In this document: positions 12,007 through 24,618 of the stretch, in pieces
Position numbering within the stretch: position 1 is the stretch's first letter
How the letters are laid out: each line of letters opens with the position of its first letter
Assembly (NCBI GenBank): GCA_000697335.1
Contig: JNEM01012480.1
Coordinates: forward strand, 1 to 48,213
DNA from: Conidiobolus incongruus B7586
Taxonomy: Eukaryota > Entomophthoromycota > Entomophthoromycetes > Entomophthorales > Conidiobolaceae
Length of the DNA stretch: 48,213 nucleotides
Reading direction: 5' to 3'
Notes under the pieces: generated by a model
Database searches by the model: none
What the model was told of the DNA's origin: nothing
What the model saw: the letters and a program-made list of their open reading frames with translations, nothing else
Made by a program: the position numbers and the translations under genes

Positions 12007-13764
12007 TTAGGAAGATACAAATCTATCCATATCAACCAGAAGCATGGGCTTAGGTAAGGAAATATCCGTATCAATTTTTTTATACCAGTTTTCGAAATTA
12101 GATACAACTTGAGCACTTCCCTCCCAATTAGACATAAAATGTTTGATTAATTCGAACAAATTTTGATACTCGTGATCAATTGATTTCCACTTCCACTTTC
12201 GTTTTCTATTTGATAATCCCTCACTTTGAATTTTATTCAAAGTTTTTAGCATTTGTAGGTAGCATAAACCAAGCTCATAAAAATATTCTATAGGGAATGG
12301 AGGTGTTAATCGTCGTTCAGAACTGTATTCATCGATTTGTTTGTCTTGGAAGAAATCTGCCTCGTCACTAATAAGTTTAAACCAATCCTGCAGTAATTTA
12401 AGCTGTTGATTACAAGCTTTCATTAAACTTTCAATACATTTAATTTTCAAATTCAAATTTTCGGAGTTTACCTCCTCATATGATATAATATATCTCAATA
12501 GTAATAATTTACCATTTAGCATGATTAAATAAGCTATAATACGCATAGTGTTAATAGGATCACTTAATCTATTTTTAACTAACAAGCATGTAGGATCATA
12601 TTTGATATTATCGGGTAATTTATCATACCAATCATCTAATGGCTGTAAAATTTTTTCAACTTCGTTCATATCATTTGGCGGTGAATTCCCAAATATAACT
12701 TTTGAGAGACCAGTAAGAATATACGCTAGCTTGGGGCACTGGATTAAAAAAGTATGATAATAGCGGGGTAAGCGAGATATAGATTGAACGATGATTGGCT
12801 GATCATAGTAAGTTCGACTTTTAATTTTAGATAGACCAGGATGAAATTCATAAGTAGGTAAAAAAGATGGGCCGTTTAATACTTGAGCTATTTTGGTATC
12901 GGTAAAGCACATTATATTCCATATTCTTCGTATTGTATTAATTTGAGCTTCAGAATATCTTCGAAATAGTATAGATGATGGATCGTTAACCTCATGAAAG
13001 TGTAGAGTTTGAGCTAGTCGAATTGCGGAAGTCATTCGATCACTTGCTCTCATAAATCTGCCAATATATTTATCAGATTCCCAAAGGACTAAAAGAGCCT
13101 GAATTAAAGGAAGTGAAGGTCTGCTTAAATATGGTGCCATTTGTAGTAAGCTGAGGCGATAATGATATTCGTAAAACTTTAAATTTTTCATATGAAGCTC
13201 TTTATGGGGCGAGGTTAAAGAGCTATCTGCTATGATCGCACTAGTGAGATAATCTGGAGGGGGGCTGGTTTTAAAACAATCAAAAAATTCAGGTAATTCT
13301 ATAAGTCTGGGGAATTTGGTGTATTCATCGACAACGAAGTAATGAGGTATAAGTATCTGTCTATAATCAACAAAATCAACATACTGCTTTGGTACGTTTG
13401 GATATTTGGAAGTGTTTATCCTTAGAGCTACAGAAAGATCATTTCTAGATCTGGATTCAATGGAAGAATAATAGTGAGAATCAAATGCATTAGAATTGCG
13501 GGGTTCTGGTCCTATCTTATTCCTTCTGCTAAGATCCTCATTAATCAGTCTACTCACATAAGGCATATATGTTTTGAGAGTATGCTCCACACTATTCAAC
13601 TTGAGGTTCACTTTAGCAATCGCTGAGGAAGCTAAAAACTTGGGGGGCGGTCGGGGTTTTTTTGAGCTTTTATCAAAGGGATTCTTAAGCTCTGCAGTAG
13701 GGCCTGGCCTTTGTTGATCTGAATTTAGCTGAAAGGTATTAAACTGTCCTTGAATGCCTTTCAT
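12007..13764 (-). CDS. Fungal-specific transcription factor-domain protein lacking a zinc cluster (paralogue 2)
   Basis: Single-exon gene of 585 codons. The ATG at 13764 is preceded directly by an in-frame TAA, so the start is firm. It is a diverged paralogue of the gene at 4,057-5,793: the first 75 residues align without gaps (GQFNTFQL, RPGPT, KSSKKP, SAIAKVNL, YMP-VSRLI), and the middle domain aligns throughout, roughly 40-50% identical by eye. The core signature is IRRIWNIMCFTDTKIAQVLN followed by GPSFLP. Further shared blocks are TMRI-LIMLNGKL-LLRY, QLLQDWF-like and PPFPIEYF-ELG-YLQ. As in its paralogue, there is no Cys6 cluster, and the 230 bp upstream contain no Cys-rich exon. Orientation and spacing (6.2 kb, same strand) suggest tandem duplication. 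A role in transcription control is inferred from the domain only. Confidence 0.9.
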   Translation of the reverse strand: MKGIQGQFNTFQLNSDQQRPGPTAELKNPFDKSSKKPRPPPKFLASSAIAKVNLKLNSVEHTLKTYMPYVSRLINEDLSRRNKIGPEPRNSNAFDSHYYSSIESRSRNDLSVALRINTSKYPNVPKQYVDFVDYRQILIPHYFVVDEYTKFPRLIELPEFFDCFKTSPPPDYLTSAIIADSSLTSPHKELHMKNLKFYEYHYRLSLLQMAPYLSRPSLPLIQALLVLWESDKYIGRFMRASDRMTSAIRLAQTLHFHEVNDPSSILFRRYSEAQINTIRRIWNIMCFTDTKIAQVLNGPSFLPTYEFHPGLSKIKSRTYYDQPIIVQSISRLPRYYHTFLIQCPKLAYILTGLSKVIFGNSPPNDMNEVEKILQPLDDWYDKLPDNIKYDPTCLLVKNRLSDPINTMRIIAYLIMLNGKLLLLRYIISYEEVNSENLNLKIKCIESLMKACNQQLKLLQDWFKLISDEADFFQDKQIDEYSSERRLTPPFPIEYFYELGLCYLQMLKTLNKIQSEGLSNRKRKWKWKSIDHEYQNLFELIKHFMSNWEGSAQVVSNFENWYKKIDTDISLPKPMLLVDMDRFVSS

Positions 13765-13948
13765 TTAGGTAGAATAAGAAAATATAAAAATACATAAGAC
13801 AATCACCTAATATAAGAATAATAGAGCTGAATTAGACCAAAAATAAGGGTCTAAAATCAAATCCGTTGGATATTAAAATTTGTTCGAGATATTTACAAAT
13901 ACTTAATTTTTATAAAAAAAATCAGAAATCTTATGAGCTCACCATTTC

Positions 13949-13956
13949 TATTTATA
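13949..13956 (-). promoter_or_regulatory. TATA box of the second regulator gene
   Basis: TATAAATA on the minus strand, about 185 bp upstream of the ATG, the same octamer as at its paralogue. The spacing is longer than in the paralogue, so the 5' leader may be longer too. Confidence 0.4.
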
Positions 13957-14099
13957 CTTGATCCATCTCAAAATTAAAATTAAAATTATTATGTTTCTAT
14001 TATTGGATAAATAGAAAATTTTAGAATATTGATTAAGTAAGATTTACAATTATGGTAATGTAAAATTTTTCTTAAATTTACAGGATTTAATGATTATGA

Positions 14100-14460
14100 T
14101 CTAAGCAATAATCCAGCAGATTAATACTGTGGAGGAATATCTCATGGTCCACCTATTCGGCTCAATTTCTACAAGTCAATTTTTATTTGAAAATGAGGTA
14201 ACTTGAGTTCAAATTAAAGAATGAGCAGAATTCATTATGGTGCAAAATTAATTTTGCATAAATTTTGGCACCTATCACATATTTTAATTGAGAGCAAATC
14301 AATAGATCTCAATAAAATTAAAGATTTTCCAATACCTAATGCAGTAATAGTTTCACAAATTTATTAATTATTTGATCCTTGTTAGTATTCGAGCAAATTC
14401 ATTGATAGCTGTAGAGATTCGAGCCAATTAATTATGTATATTCGCCGCAAATATATGCTT
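14100..14460 (+). mobile_element. Relic of a Ty3/Gypsy reverse transcriptase region
   Basis: Old, broken fragment without visible terminal repeats. Plus-strand translation near 14,130-14,210 resembles the region around the catalytic loop of Gypsy reverse transcriptase (INTVEEYLMV then FLFENEV). Translation near 14,220-14,370 resembles the connection that follows (a KFWHLSHIL segment, then IDLNKIKDFPIP, cf. the family's FLGH and DFPxP motifs). It is much less AT-rich than the elements to the right, so it belongs to a different and probably older layer. Several breaks. Confidence 0.5.
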
Positions 14461-15179
14461 TAATATGTCTTGAATGTATGGTTCATCAAAATTGTTTTTA
14501 ATCTGAAATAAATTATAATTCAAAAATTAAATAGAATAAGGATTCAAAAATAGTTATTGACGAGTGCCAATGAAATAACTAGTATCGATTATGTATTGAA
14601 TCATTAAACTGAATATCTAATTATATATCGTCCTGCAAAGGTCTTGGGGAGTAATGTCAATTTTACAATATAATTTTTTCAAATAATATCCATTTATCAA
14701 GTAATTTGAATAAACTTAATCAATAAGCTTGTTATGAAGTTTTTTAAATTTATTAAACAATTGCGCATCTTATCGGAATTGGTAAAATGAATTCAAATAA
14801 ATTTAAGCTTAAAAAACAAGGTTTATTCATAATATATAATGTTCTATCAAAACATACAGTTTAATGCAGAAAATGTAAGTTGTTACAAATATTTGCGATA
14901 TGAGAAAATTGAAATTAAATCAATTAAAGTAAGGTATGTTGATATTGGATTGTAAAATTTTGTTCAACATTAAAAGGAAAACCGATTCAATTTGCGTAAA
15001 ATATCTTCAATAAAAATTATTCACACTCTGGCCACTTCCAAATTGAGAAATTCTCCAGTAATCAGTTTTTCACTTTTCTAAAATAAAATTAAACAGGTTT
15101 CCTATTTGGAACTCAAAAATTTTATAATAATTAAATCATAATTGAAATTTGAAAAAAAAATATAAGTGATTTATATATA

Positions 15180-15183
<4 letters not shown>
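14461..15183. other. Intergenic DNA, perhaps further relic
   Basis: Nothing firmly recognised. It lies directly after the reverse transcriptase-like relic and has slightly raised G+C in patches (for example 14,995-15,110), so it may hold unrecognisable remains of the same element. Confidence 0.4.

Positions 15184-15218
<35 letters not shown>
15184..15218. repeat. (TA)n microsatellite
   Basis: About 17 uninterrupted TA units, the longest dinucleotide run of this type seen in the window. Shorter TA runs occur near 17,530, 19,670 and 35,270. Confidence 0.9.
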
Positions 15219-15220
<2 letters not shown>

Positions 15221-18200
15221 TATTATAGTAAATATATATTAGAGTAAAACAAACTTTCAAATATATTTTTAGATTTATTAAAAAGCCCACTGGCAAATAA
15301 TAATTTATCAATTAATACTTATAGACTTAAAAGGAATAATTATGTTAAAATAAATTTTCGGTATTATATGTTTCACATGTATCGTTTTGATGTATAAAAT
15401 TTATTAAGTACTTGAAATGATCTATAATTGAGTGTGTGACATGATAAAATTTATATCAATGTGGTAAAAGGGTTTGAGTATCTTGTTATAAAATTTAACA
15501 CACTAATATTATGGCTTTTATAAATTCATATTAGACTTAAACAATCGATTGCTTGAATATAATTGATTACATAAATTGAGCATCATTATGTTAAAAGTAT
15601 ATTTATCTATATAGTTCTACTTGGTCATTAAAATCTACTCATTAATAAAGGAAAACTGGTGGTATATGGTCCACTTATGGAAATAGTCCTTAGTGAAATA
15701 ATAAAACGAAGCTTTCTAGTGGATAGCCTTATGCCAATGCTCATGTGTAGGTTGATATATGGTTGATATTAAGCCATTTGGTTTAATTTATTTAGTCCTT
15801 AATAAACTTTTAACCACATATTTTGTGGATATTAATAAGAAAATAAATAAAAATTTTTATATAGTTTAAATATTTTAAAAAATTTTTTAATTAATATGAT
15901 AAATGAATAAGGAAAATAAATTCTCGATATCATTCATTATAGAATAAGATATTTTATTAATAAAAATTTTAAATAAAATCTATTATTCAATATTAATATG
16001 AAAAAAATGTATTTTTTAATCAAGTATTTGAATTAAATTGTCGCAAAAAAAAGCTCATTAGAAAATGAATTTACCCTTATTTTAAAGTAATGCATGAAAA
16101 ATAAAGCGTATCACGAGGTTTAAGGAACATTTAGTATTAAATAAAATTTTAATTGAGGGCATTATATATATATATATTTTAAAACTTTAAAATTGGTGAT
16201 AAATATTTTTATATTGATTTAATTATTATTAAATCATAAAAAAAATTATAATAGTAATAAAAACGAAACTTTTTTTTATAAAATTAATTTTAATAATTAA
16301 TTTAATATAAATCATATATAATTAATCTTTCCTTAAAATTTATTTTTTCCGTGATTAAATTATGCAATTATTGATTTTCTTTTAAAATTTCTTTATATGG
16401 GATATAAAAGAAAAAAAAATTAATTAAATTTAGTATTAATTAGCGAATTAAATATAAAATTAAAATTATAATAATAAAATAATTTTAATAAAATTAGTTA
16501 ATTTGCTTTAATAAAAGTTCTTTAAATAATTTTGTTAATATTTTTAATTCTAAAAAAAATCATACCATTGAAGTGTATGTACTTAGAATTGATGCATTTT
16601 TAACTTAAATGTTAAATTTGAATCATAATTTTTTAATTTTTACTTTAAGTAATTCAAAGTTGTAACCAAATATGTTGAAAATATCTTTCCCTACATAATA
16701 TCAATTGATCGATGGTCTCTACAACTAAATATACATAGTTGAAGAACACATATAAAATTAACAGTTATGATAGATAGCTATTATTAGTTAAACATTGATA
16801 TACATCGATGTTTATTATAGTGGATATTGATTGTATACGTATTCTTACTTATTCCCTCTTTAAATCATTAATAATATTTACAAAAAAATATAGTAAATAT
16901 TTATATTTCTCGGTTTTATTACTATATTTTATTGTTTTTGGCTAGATTTTAAAGAGCAGAACATTTACTCTTAGTAAAACTTGTTTATTATTATATTATT
17001 ATGTTTTATAACTACCATGTTGGCATAAAAATAAACAGATTTGAAACTAATTTTTTATATTGACATCTATTGTTTGTTTGAGGGTTGCAGGTCAGCATAG
17101 AATCATATTATACAACACTATTTATTGAAAAGCTTAAAAACTATGTTTCAAAACTGCACTTAATTACAGATCCGATATATTCATTTTTTTAGTAATGCAG
17201 CTTGTTTGGGGGTAGAGTTAATATATTACCTGTCTTAAATATTGAAACAAGGTAAAATGCCTGTTTTATGAAATGAATCATAATACCTCAGTAAGCTTTG
17301 ACAATTGCGTAATCCATATTGCATAACTTGGATGAGAAAGTCACATTCAATGTTGATTTATGGGTCCCTGAATTAAATTTAAAAATGCATAATTTTTATT
17401 ATTCAAAATTGTATATGTATAAAATATATTAATATATATAATTATATTTCTGAGTCGAGTTATAAACGTTGATTTATATATACATTTTGAGTGTTATAAA
17501 AAAGCTATATTTGATATTTTTGATGTGAATATATATATATATATATATTGAATTTTATAATTCAAAATTTGAAAATAAAATTTTTATTATTTAATTAATT
17601 CACAACTTGAATAATTATATAAAAAAATATCTTTGGATATACTGAAAACGTAATAAGAATTTGCATAATCAAAAATCCAGATTTTTTGTTTCTTATTATA
17701 TATACCAAATCAAATTAAGTTGTTAATAGTGACTGTTCCAAAAAAATAGGGATTATTAGTGAAATTTTTAATTTAATATTGTTTTAGAATCAAGAACAAA
17801 TTGAATTAATGCATTTGATTTAAATATTGTTATTTGAATTGATATACTTCTCTTTGCACTACAATCAATTTTATAATGAACAATTTTCTTATTATTAATT
17901 AATTGTTTTTCCAGGATATTGATATAGTTTGCAGTTTTCATGATTTGAATTATGCTTATCCCCAACATTGAAATTACAATATTATTTATTATATTAATTT
18001 TCTAGTATGAAAAATAAATTTTTCCTTAATAACAGTAAACGAGTATCTATTAATATATAAGATACTCTTATTTTAATTAATTGATGTGTGCTTAATATTA
18101 ATAACATTGACATTGTTTATTATATTATTCTTAATAGTTTTCCTTATCAATTTAATAAATTAAAAAAATACTACTTATATTCATTTAAATTGCATAAATA

Positions 18201-21200
18201 AATTAGAAAAGTTATTATAAATAATCAAATAATGTAAAAATTACATGAGAATAAGTGAATAGAAGTTGGATATATATTCTCAACATTAATTTATATCCTT
18301 TAGATATTCAATTTTACAATTTATCAGATTTTAATTAATAAAATAAGAATATGCTAGAAAAATGCTAGATGTAATTAATGTAAATATAATTAGTCATTAT
18401 CAAATTTTATAAAAAATGCATTTCACCTTATTCAAGATTGATTATTAAAGTTAAAAAGAAATATTTTTTATGAAATACTTGAATCATAATATTTAATAAA
18501 AGACATAATCAATTGCCAAGATTATTATAATGATGATATTAAGTTCATTAATCCCCTTAACTCCTTCTCGGTTATTAATAAATCATACAAGATTATTGAT
18601 AATTTTTTTAAAAAATTAGTTTCAATTAATGAGAATTACAAAACATTTACATCGAATTTAGAAGAAAAATTTCCCTTAGGATAATTGATATTAAGTCTGG
18701 AATATTATTATATTAAAAAAATTTTCAATTTAAATCCTAAACCTTTCAAAAAGAAAATTAATTTACATAATAATTTTAAAAGATTAAAATTGATTTTTAA
18801 TCACTCTTTTCTTAATTTGAGCAAATATTGTTTTTAAACCAATACAAAGTAAATTCTCAATAATTTGAAATTTAAGTCAATATATTAAATTTTTTGATAG
18901 TTAATCATTACTTATTCATCTGCTTTCAAGTTTGAATTGACGAATCTGATATTTTATATTCATTCTGAATGTGTAAGTGATAATACATTGATTTGATTTA
19001 TATTACTTTTACAATCTACTCCATTTAAATTTAAAAAAATCGATTTTAGCTCCATTCAAATTTTAATAGCAATAATATTTCTCACAGGGGGTAAAAAGGT
19101 AATTTTGAGAAAAATTTAGTTTAACCTCTATAAAGAGGAAATAAATTAGTATATTGATTCCTTTCATTATCCGGTAAAAATTTACATTCAAATTAAATAA
19201 ATAAATTACTTAGATTAATTATTTATTTTGATTCATCATAAAATGGTGTTTGAATTCAGGTTGTAGTATCATAAAATAAGAGAATCATATTGTAAAGATT
19301 ATACTATTTAAAAAGTTTACTTATTTCCTGGAATAATTTGATAGAATCACTTGATACTTCTTAAATATTACTCTTTTAAAGAATTAATGGATGAATAAAA
19401 TTAATTTTTAATTAGGTATTCGATAGTATGTGTTTGAAGTTTGTATTTATGCGATAAAGAAATGAAATGTGATTAAATCACAAATGATATTGACATTTTT
19501 GATATATATATAAATTTTGATTTCAATATTAGTGTATTGTATATGAACAAATGAATAAAGCTTATTCAATTATCAAGTCAGATATTTTAAAATTCTGCTG
19601 TAACTGTATATCATTTATATCTTTTATAATATGAATACATTTGGTAATATTACCATTATTGAGGATATATATATATATATGTTTCATGTATTACACTATA
19701 TCTTGGAATTAAAGTTAGAATATTAAACACAACATTATTTATACATTCAAATGCTTATATTAAATGATAATACCAACATCGTTTAAAAAATGGAATATTA
19801 CAGTATAAATCAAAAACTTCAAGTTGATCAATATTGTAATCATAATATTTCACAATTTTAACTTATTTAAAACAATAATTTAATTAAAGCATTGAAAAAT
19901 AATATTTAGAGAATATAGTTAATTAATATATGCCTATTTGTATTCAAAATTCTGGTATGGATATTTTTGTGTCAGTAACATTATTATGCTAGAAAAATGA
20001 ATATTAATAGTGTATTTAAATTGAATGCAGTGTATTGATTCTTTTATTGATATTATTAAATATAAATTTCTTATATCATATTTATAATATGTAAAATTTT
20101 ACATAATTATATTATTATAGATTATTATTCACTTTAATATGATTAAATTTATTAAAATATTATATATTATTAGTTTATTTTGCATGTTTTTCCGAAAATC
20201 TTGCTACGGATTCACATCCAAATATGGTATTATAACATTCTAATTTTGGTATCTTTTAAAGTGAAAAACATCGAAACATGCTATATGAACTATAATATCA
20301 GTTTCAATATAGATTTTAAATAAATTGAATTTAATGTGATGCAATATTAGCATATTTAATAAGAGAACTATGAGGTAATAACCAAATATTGAGATTAAAT
20401 TAACCTATTTTAAACAAATACACGAGAACAATAAGTTAATTATAGGTATCCTTATTGTTTAAGTTATGAGGAACTCAGCCAAAAATGGATTATTTATCGA
20501 ATTGCTGTCAATTGTACACTCAAATTTATGAGTCATAAATTTTGAACTATTAAGACCAAATTAAAACATTTTTGAAATGGTTTAATTAACAAATTACAGG
20601 ATATTTACCCTAAAATTTAAAATTTTATATGTTTCGGTTAATGAACGAATGCGGTTCAATTCTTTTTTTCTGAAACATCATATTAGTGTATTATTATGAA
20701 CTTAAACAGTTTCGAAAAAAAAGATTGTAAATACAATATTTTTCTATATTATAGTATTAAATTAACAAAATATACTATTATAAAATAAATAATAGATTTA
20801 TTAATAAAGATATTTTTATTGTTATATCTCAATTCATTCTTAAATCACAACAAATAACAGACATAATTCTTTATCCAATTTTCTAATACAAAATTTATAG
20901 TTTTTAAAACTTTTAAAAATTAATTTATAATAATAATAATAATAATATGGAAATTTGAGGAATTGAATAATGTATTAATATTGTTTTATAATAATATTAA
21001 TTTATTTGTTAGATTAATAAAGTATATTCCACAAAAAAATGCAAAATTATAATTTATGATTCTGATTTAAACTTACAAATTATTTCACTTGTAATTATGA
21101 GAATGAGGTGTAAAATTTATTTTTTTTCCAAATGTTATATTGGATTCATAATAATTTTAAACGGATAAACATTCAATGGAAATATCTTTGGTTAATTCCT

Positions 21201-23130
21201 AATTTTATCATATATATAATTTTTCCATAAGTAAATGCTTTATATCATTCACACAAATTTAAATCCACATAATTTTATATAATGCCATGTTTTTTGAAGA
21301 TTGTACGCGTTAAAAACTGAAACATTTAATCAATTTAGCATGAGCCAAACTAAATTTAATTATATTAAATTGATCATTTCCATAGTAATGCCGAGTAAAG
21401 GGAAAAAGCATGAATAGTTAATAAAAATATATTTTAATACGACTTAAATAAATTAGAAAAAATTTTTTAAAATCAAAATTTAATCGAATTATTTATTTGG
21501 GTTATTATTATTTAAATTATAAAAAAAATATTATTATTTGAATTATATTTAAAAAAATTAATTATAAACATTATATAAAATTATAATATAAGATTATTAG
21601 CCATTCTTATGATTACTACTCCTTTTCAATTTTCTGTAATACATAATTTAGTGAATTCTATCTTTTTAGAGAACGGCATTGTATTCTATTTTTTTGAGAA
21701 TGATATTAAAAGTATTATCTAATATAAATTTACTATGAAACAAAAAGTTAGCTATTCAGCTTTCTTATAAATCGAGGATATATTGGTAATAGTTATCTAA
21801 AATATAATAGATAATAGATTATATTTATTGTTCAAAATATAATAAATTATAAAAATTATTTATTATTTCAAAAAGTTATTATTGAATTCAAATAAATTAA
21901 TTTCTTATTATTCAAAAAAATTTTTTAATATAATTAAATATATTAAAATTGAGAATAAAAAAGAATTCATTTTAATTCTCTCTCTCTATATATAATAAAA
22001 TAACTATTCAATTACAATTATTAATATTATATTCTTTATAATTTCTTACTGCATAAAAAAATTGAAAAAAAATCAAACGTGCAAAATCGTTTAAATCAGT
22101 TCAAGCATAGTCAATACCTTTTTTAGAATCACCCATATTAGTGTGATACAATTTGAAAAATTATAAGTTTGGAATATAATGTTATAATTTTTATTTATTA
22201 AAAATTATCTGATGTTTATATATTATGGAAAACGATTTTCAATTTCAATAGAATAAGTAATTTTCACAGTGTTTTAACTTTTGGATGATTTAAACTCTAA
22301 TTCTTTTTTTCATTTTAATTAAATTTGACAAAGTACACAATTAGTAAATTTAAATCTAATCAAGTATTCTGTGTGAATCCACTTAGATAAATATAATACA
22401 ATTTGATCCTATATTATTTTAAATTTACTAAATCAATTATCATTGAAATTCTTTATTAAGGAAGTTATAGAAATAACTTCTCATTATAAATTTTCTAATT
22501 TTTTATTTAATTAATTTTAATGTCTATTAAATCATTCAATATTTGGCAAACTAAGAATATTAATGTTTAATAATACTGATTCAATTAAATATGCGTGTAA
22601 TTCTAATATCTAAATATCATTCAAGAATGATTTGATCAATCCATTTTGAAGGGAACATCGTATGTTGAAGTTATTTGTATAAAGAAAATAAATTAATAAC
22701 TTACATACTCTAATAGTGTTAGTCTCTTTCAACATCTTGATTTATTCAACAATATCTCTTGCATTTTATAATTGTACCAAAAAATACTATTTATCTTTTA
22801 GCTTTATAAAATTCCTGAAACTGATTAATATGAAATTTAAATGTAATTGTATTGAACTAAAAACCTATAGCTATATTAAAGTATGACAGTATAATATATA
22901 CTTAAATATAAAGGTTAAAATCAGTTTAATTTAGTTTTTTTAATATGCTTTAAATTTGTTGGAAGTTATTTTTTATTCAATTTATATAATTGAAAAATAT
23001 TACTTTATGTAAATTTGTTTTTTTTGAATAATGATTTCTCAATCAAAATTTATTCTCTCTTGTATTAAAAAAATAATCAGATAGTATTTTATATAATTAA
23101 TTTTAAAAATGACTTGGATATAATTTGAAA
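15219..23130. other. Gene desert
   Basis: About 7.9 kb in which I recognise no gene, RNA or transposon. One 66-codon open stretch on the minus strand (17,768-17,968) and weak coding-like scraps on the minus strand around 18,750-19,000 were examined and not assigned. A small perfect hairpin (CCTCT-ATAA-AGAGG) sits at 19,125-19,138. Composition is close to that of the other intergenic DNA. Confidence 0.55.
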
Positions 23131-23136
23131 TTTATT
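23131..23136 (-). terminator. Poly(A) signal of MOG1
   Basis: AATAAA on the minus strand (TTTATT on plus), 8 nt after the stop codon of MOG1. Confidence 0.45.
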
Positions 23137-23143
23137 GAAAAAA

Positions 23144-23857
23144 TTACTGAAATAAGCTCCAATCTTTAATATTTAAATTTTTGGCAATAAAATATAATTG
23201 CTCTTTGATAGGGCTGAAGTCGGTTGTATCATTAAGCTCAGAAGGAATTTGCCAAGTCACAAGTAGATCGGTAACTACTTCAGGTAATCTAATTACAAGT
23301 AAATAGATGTGTAATTTAGTCGGTGTCCATTCTTGTTTTCTTGGTTGAATAATTTGGGTACCGTAAATGTAGAAAGCTTGAATACTGTGACCACTATCAA
23401 TATATAATTAAAATATCACGCAAATATAAATCGATATAAAATGTAAGATTACTTGAAATGGGGCAATTCATTGGAATCAATATTAATTAATTCGTGGATA
23501 TTTATAGACCCTTGATCAGCATCATTATCATCAGCTATCTGATAAAAATGAAATCTGTTAATAGGAATAAATTCAATATAATTATTGAAACAAAATAAAT
23601 ATGTAAAATGTAATTACTTTGGAATATTGTCGTCAACTACACTATTATCAGCTTCGAGTAGTTCAATTATAATGCTTTGATTGGTTGGATTTTGATCAGC
23701 AAATACTTCTTGATTATCTGGAACCTCTCTGACCAGACTAAAATTCAAGAAATGATGATTTATATGAATTAGATACTGACTGTAATAATATTTACCTAAT
23801 ATCCAAAAAATGTTCTGGTACAGGTGCTTCAATTGCTCCTCCGAATAATTGTGTCAT
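23144..23857 (-). CDS. MOG1: Mog1, Ran (Gsp1)-binding nuclear transport factor
   Basis: Four exons on the minus strand: 23857-23796, 23737-23618, 23554-23453 and 23393-23144. The introns are 58, 63 and 59 bp, all GT-AG, and intron 1 holds a TCTAAT branch-like site. Joined length is 534 nt, giving 177 residues, close to human RANGRF (186) and a little shorter than yeast Mog1. The N-terminus carries LFGGAI (residues 4-9), then the family hallmark VREVPDNQEVF (23-33) and SIIIELLE (42-49). The C-terminal half has the LLVIRLPEVVTDLLVTWQIP stretch, matching the family's RLPxxxTDLLxTxNxP. Known role: Mog1 binds Ran, promotes nucleotide release and supports nuclear protein import; it acts in nucleus and cytoplasm. 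Phases agree at every junction, so the model is exact. No defect is seen. The gene borders transposon cluster I (577 bp gap on its promoter side). Confidence 0.95.
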
Positions 23858-24434
23858 TTTAATTTCTTAATTCAATTTTTTATATATAATTTTGAATTTG
23901 TTAATAATCAAAGCTTGATTTAATTTAATTAAATTTATAAATCAATTATATTTATGGGATATTTTTTTTCAATTATTTGAATTAATGTTTTTTTACTTCA
24001 TTTTGATTATTTTTAAAATGATTTTTCCTTTGTTTGAAAAATATATTAAATAAGATTAAATAACTTTTAATCTTGTATACTAAGAAAGATCAATATGATG
24101 TACTATTTTACCTATTTTCATGGAATAATGTTATTTTAAAATATATTCATTTTTTCAATAAAAATTTTAGCTGAATTGAATTAAATATCAATAAATGATC
24201 ATTAAGCAAATATGAAAATTAAATTATTAAAAGGCCAAATTACACTGTAATAATAAAATTTTAAATGGTTATACTACATCTCAAAACCAATATTTTATTT
24301 CTAATTATAATTTAGAATCAGGTTATATATATTTACTAATTTACTTTAATTGATATCTTATTCATTTATCACTTTATGATAGCACAAATTTTAATAATTT
24401 TACCAGGTATTAAATTATTAGTCAAAAGAAAAAT
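23858..24434. other. Promoter-side flank of MOG1
   Basis: No gene. AT-rich, with a TATATATAAT run about 20-30 bp before the MOG1 start, which cannot be distinguished from the background. Confidence 0.5.
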
Positions 24435-24618
24435 ATTGCAAATTTTTCAATTTCTGTTTTTCAAACATATTGCTAGTTTTGAAAATTAATTATATATAAA
24501 ATATATAGGGGAGTTAGTTTTTTTTTCAAAAAATATACATATATATAGTCTATAATCAACTTTCCTTTAAAATATTTTTATTCAAAAATTTAAGGTTAAA
24601 TTAAATATTAATTAAATT

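Noticed and set aside
11841-12116. 91-codon minus-strand frame overlapping the end of the second regulator gene
   Set aside because: It overlaps conserved coding sequence in another frame; the rest is hydrophobic low-complexity translation typical of AT-rich DNA.
12548-12757. 69-codon plus-strand frame inside the second regulator gene
   Set aside because: Antisense to a conserved coding region and not matched in the paralogue.
17768-17968. 66-codon minus-strand frame
   Set aside because: No family resemblance, no G+C rise and no promoter or splice context; such lengths arise by chance in 48 kb.
19125-19138. Perfect small hairpin CCTCT-ATAA-AGAGG
   Set aside because: A 5-bp stem with no gene nearby; expected by chance.
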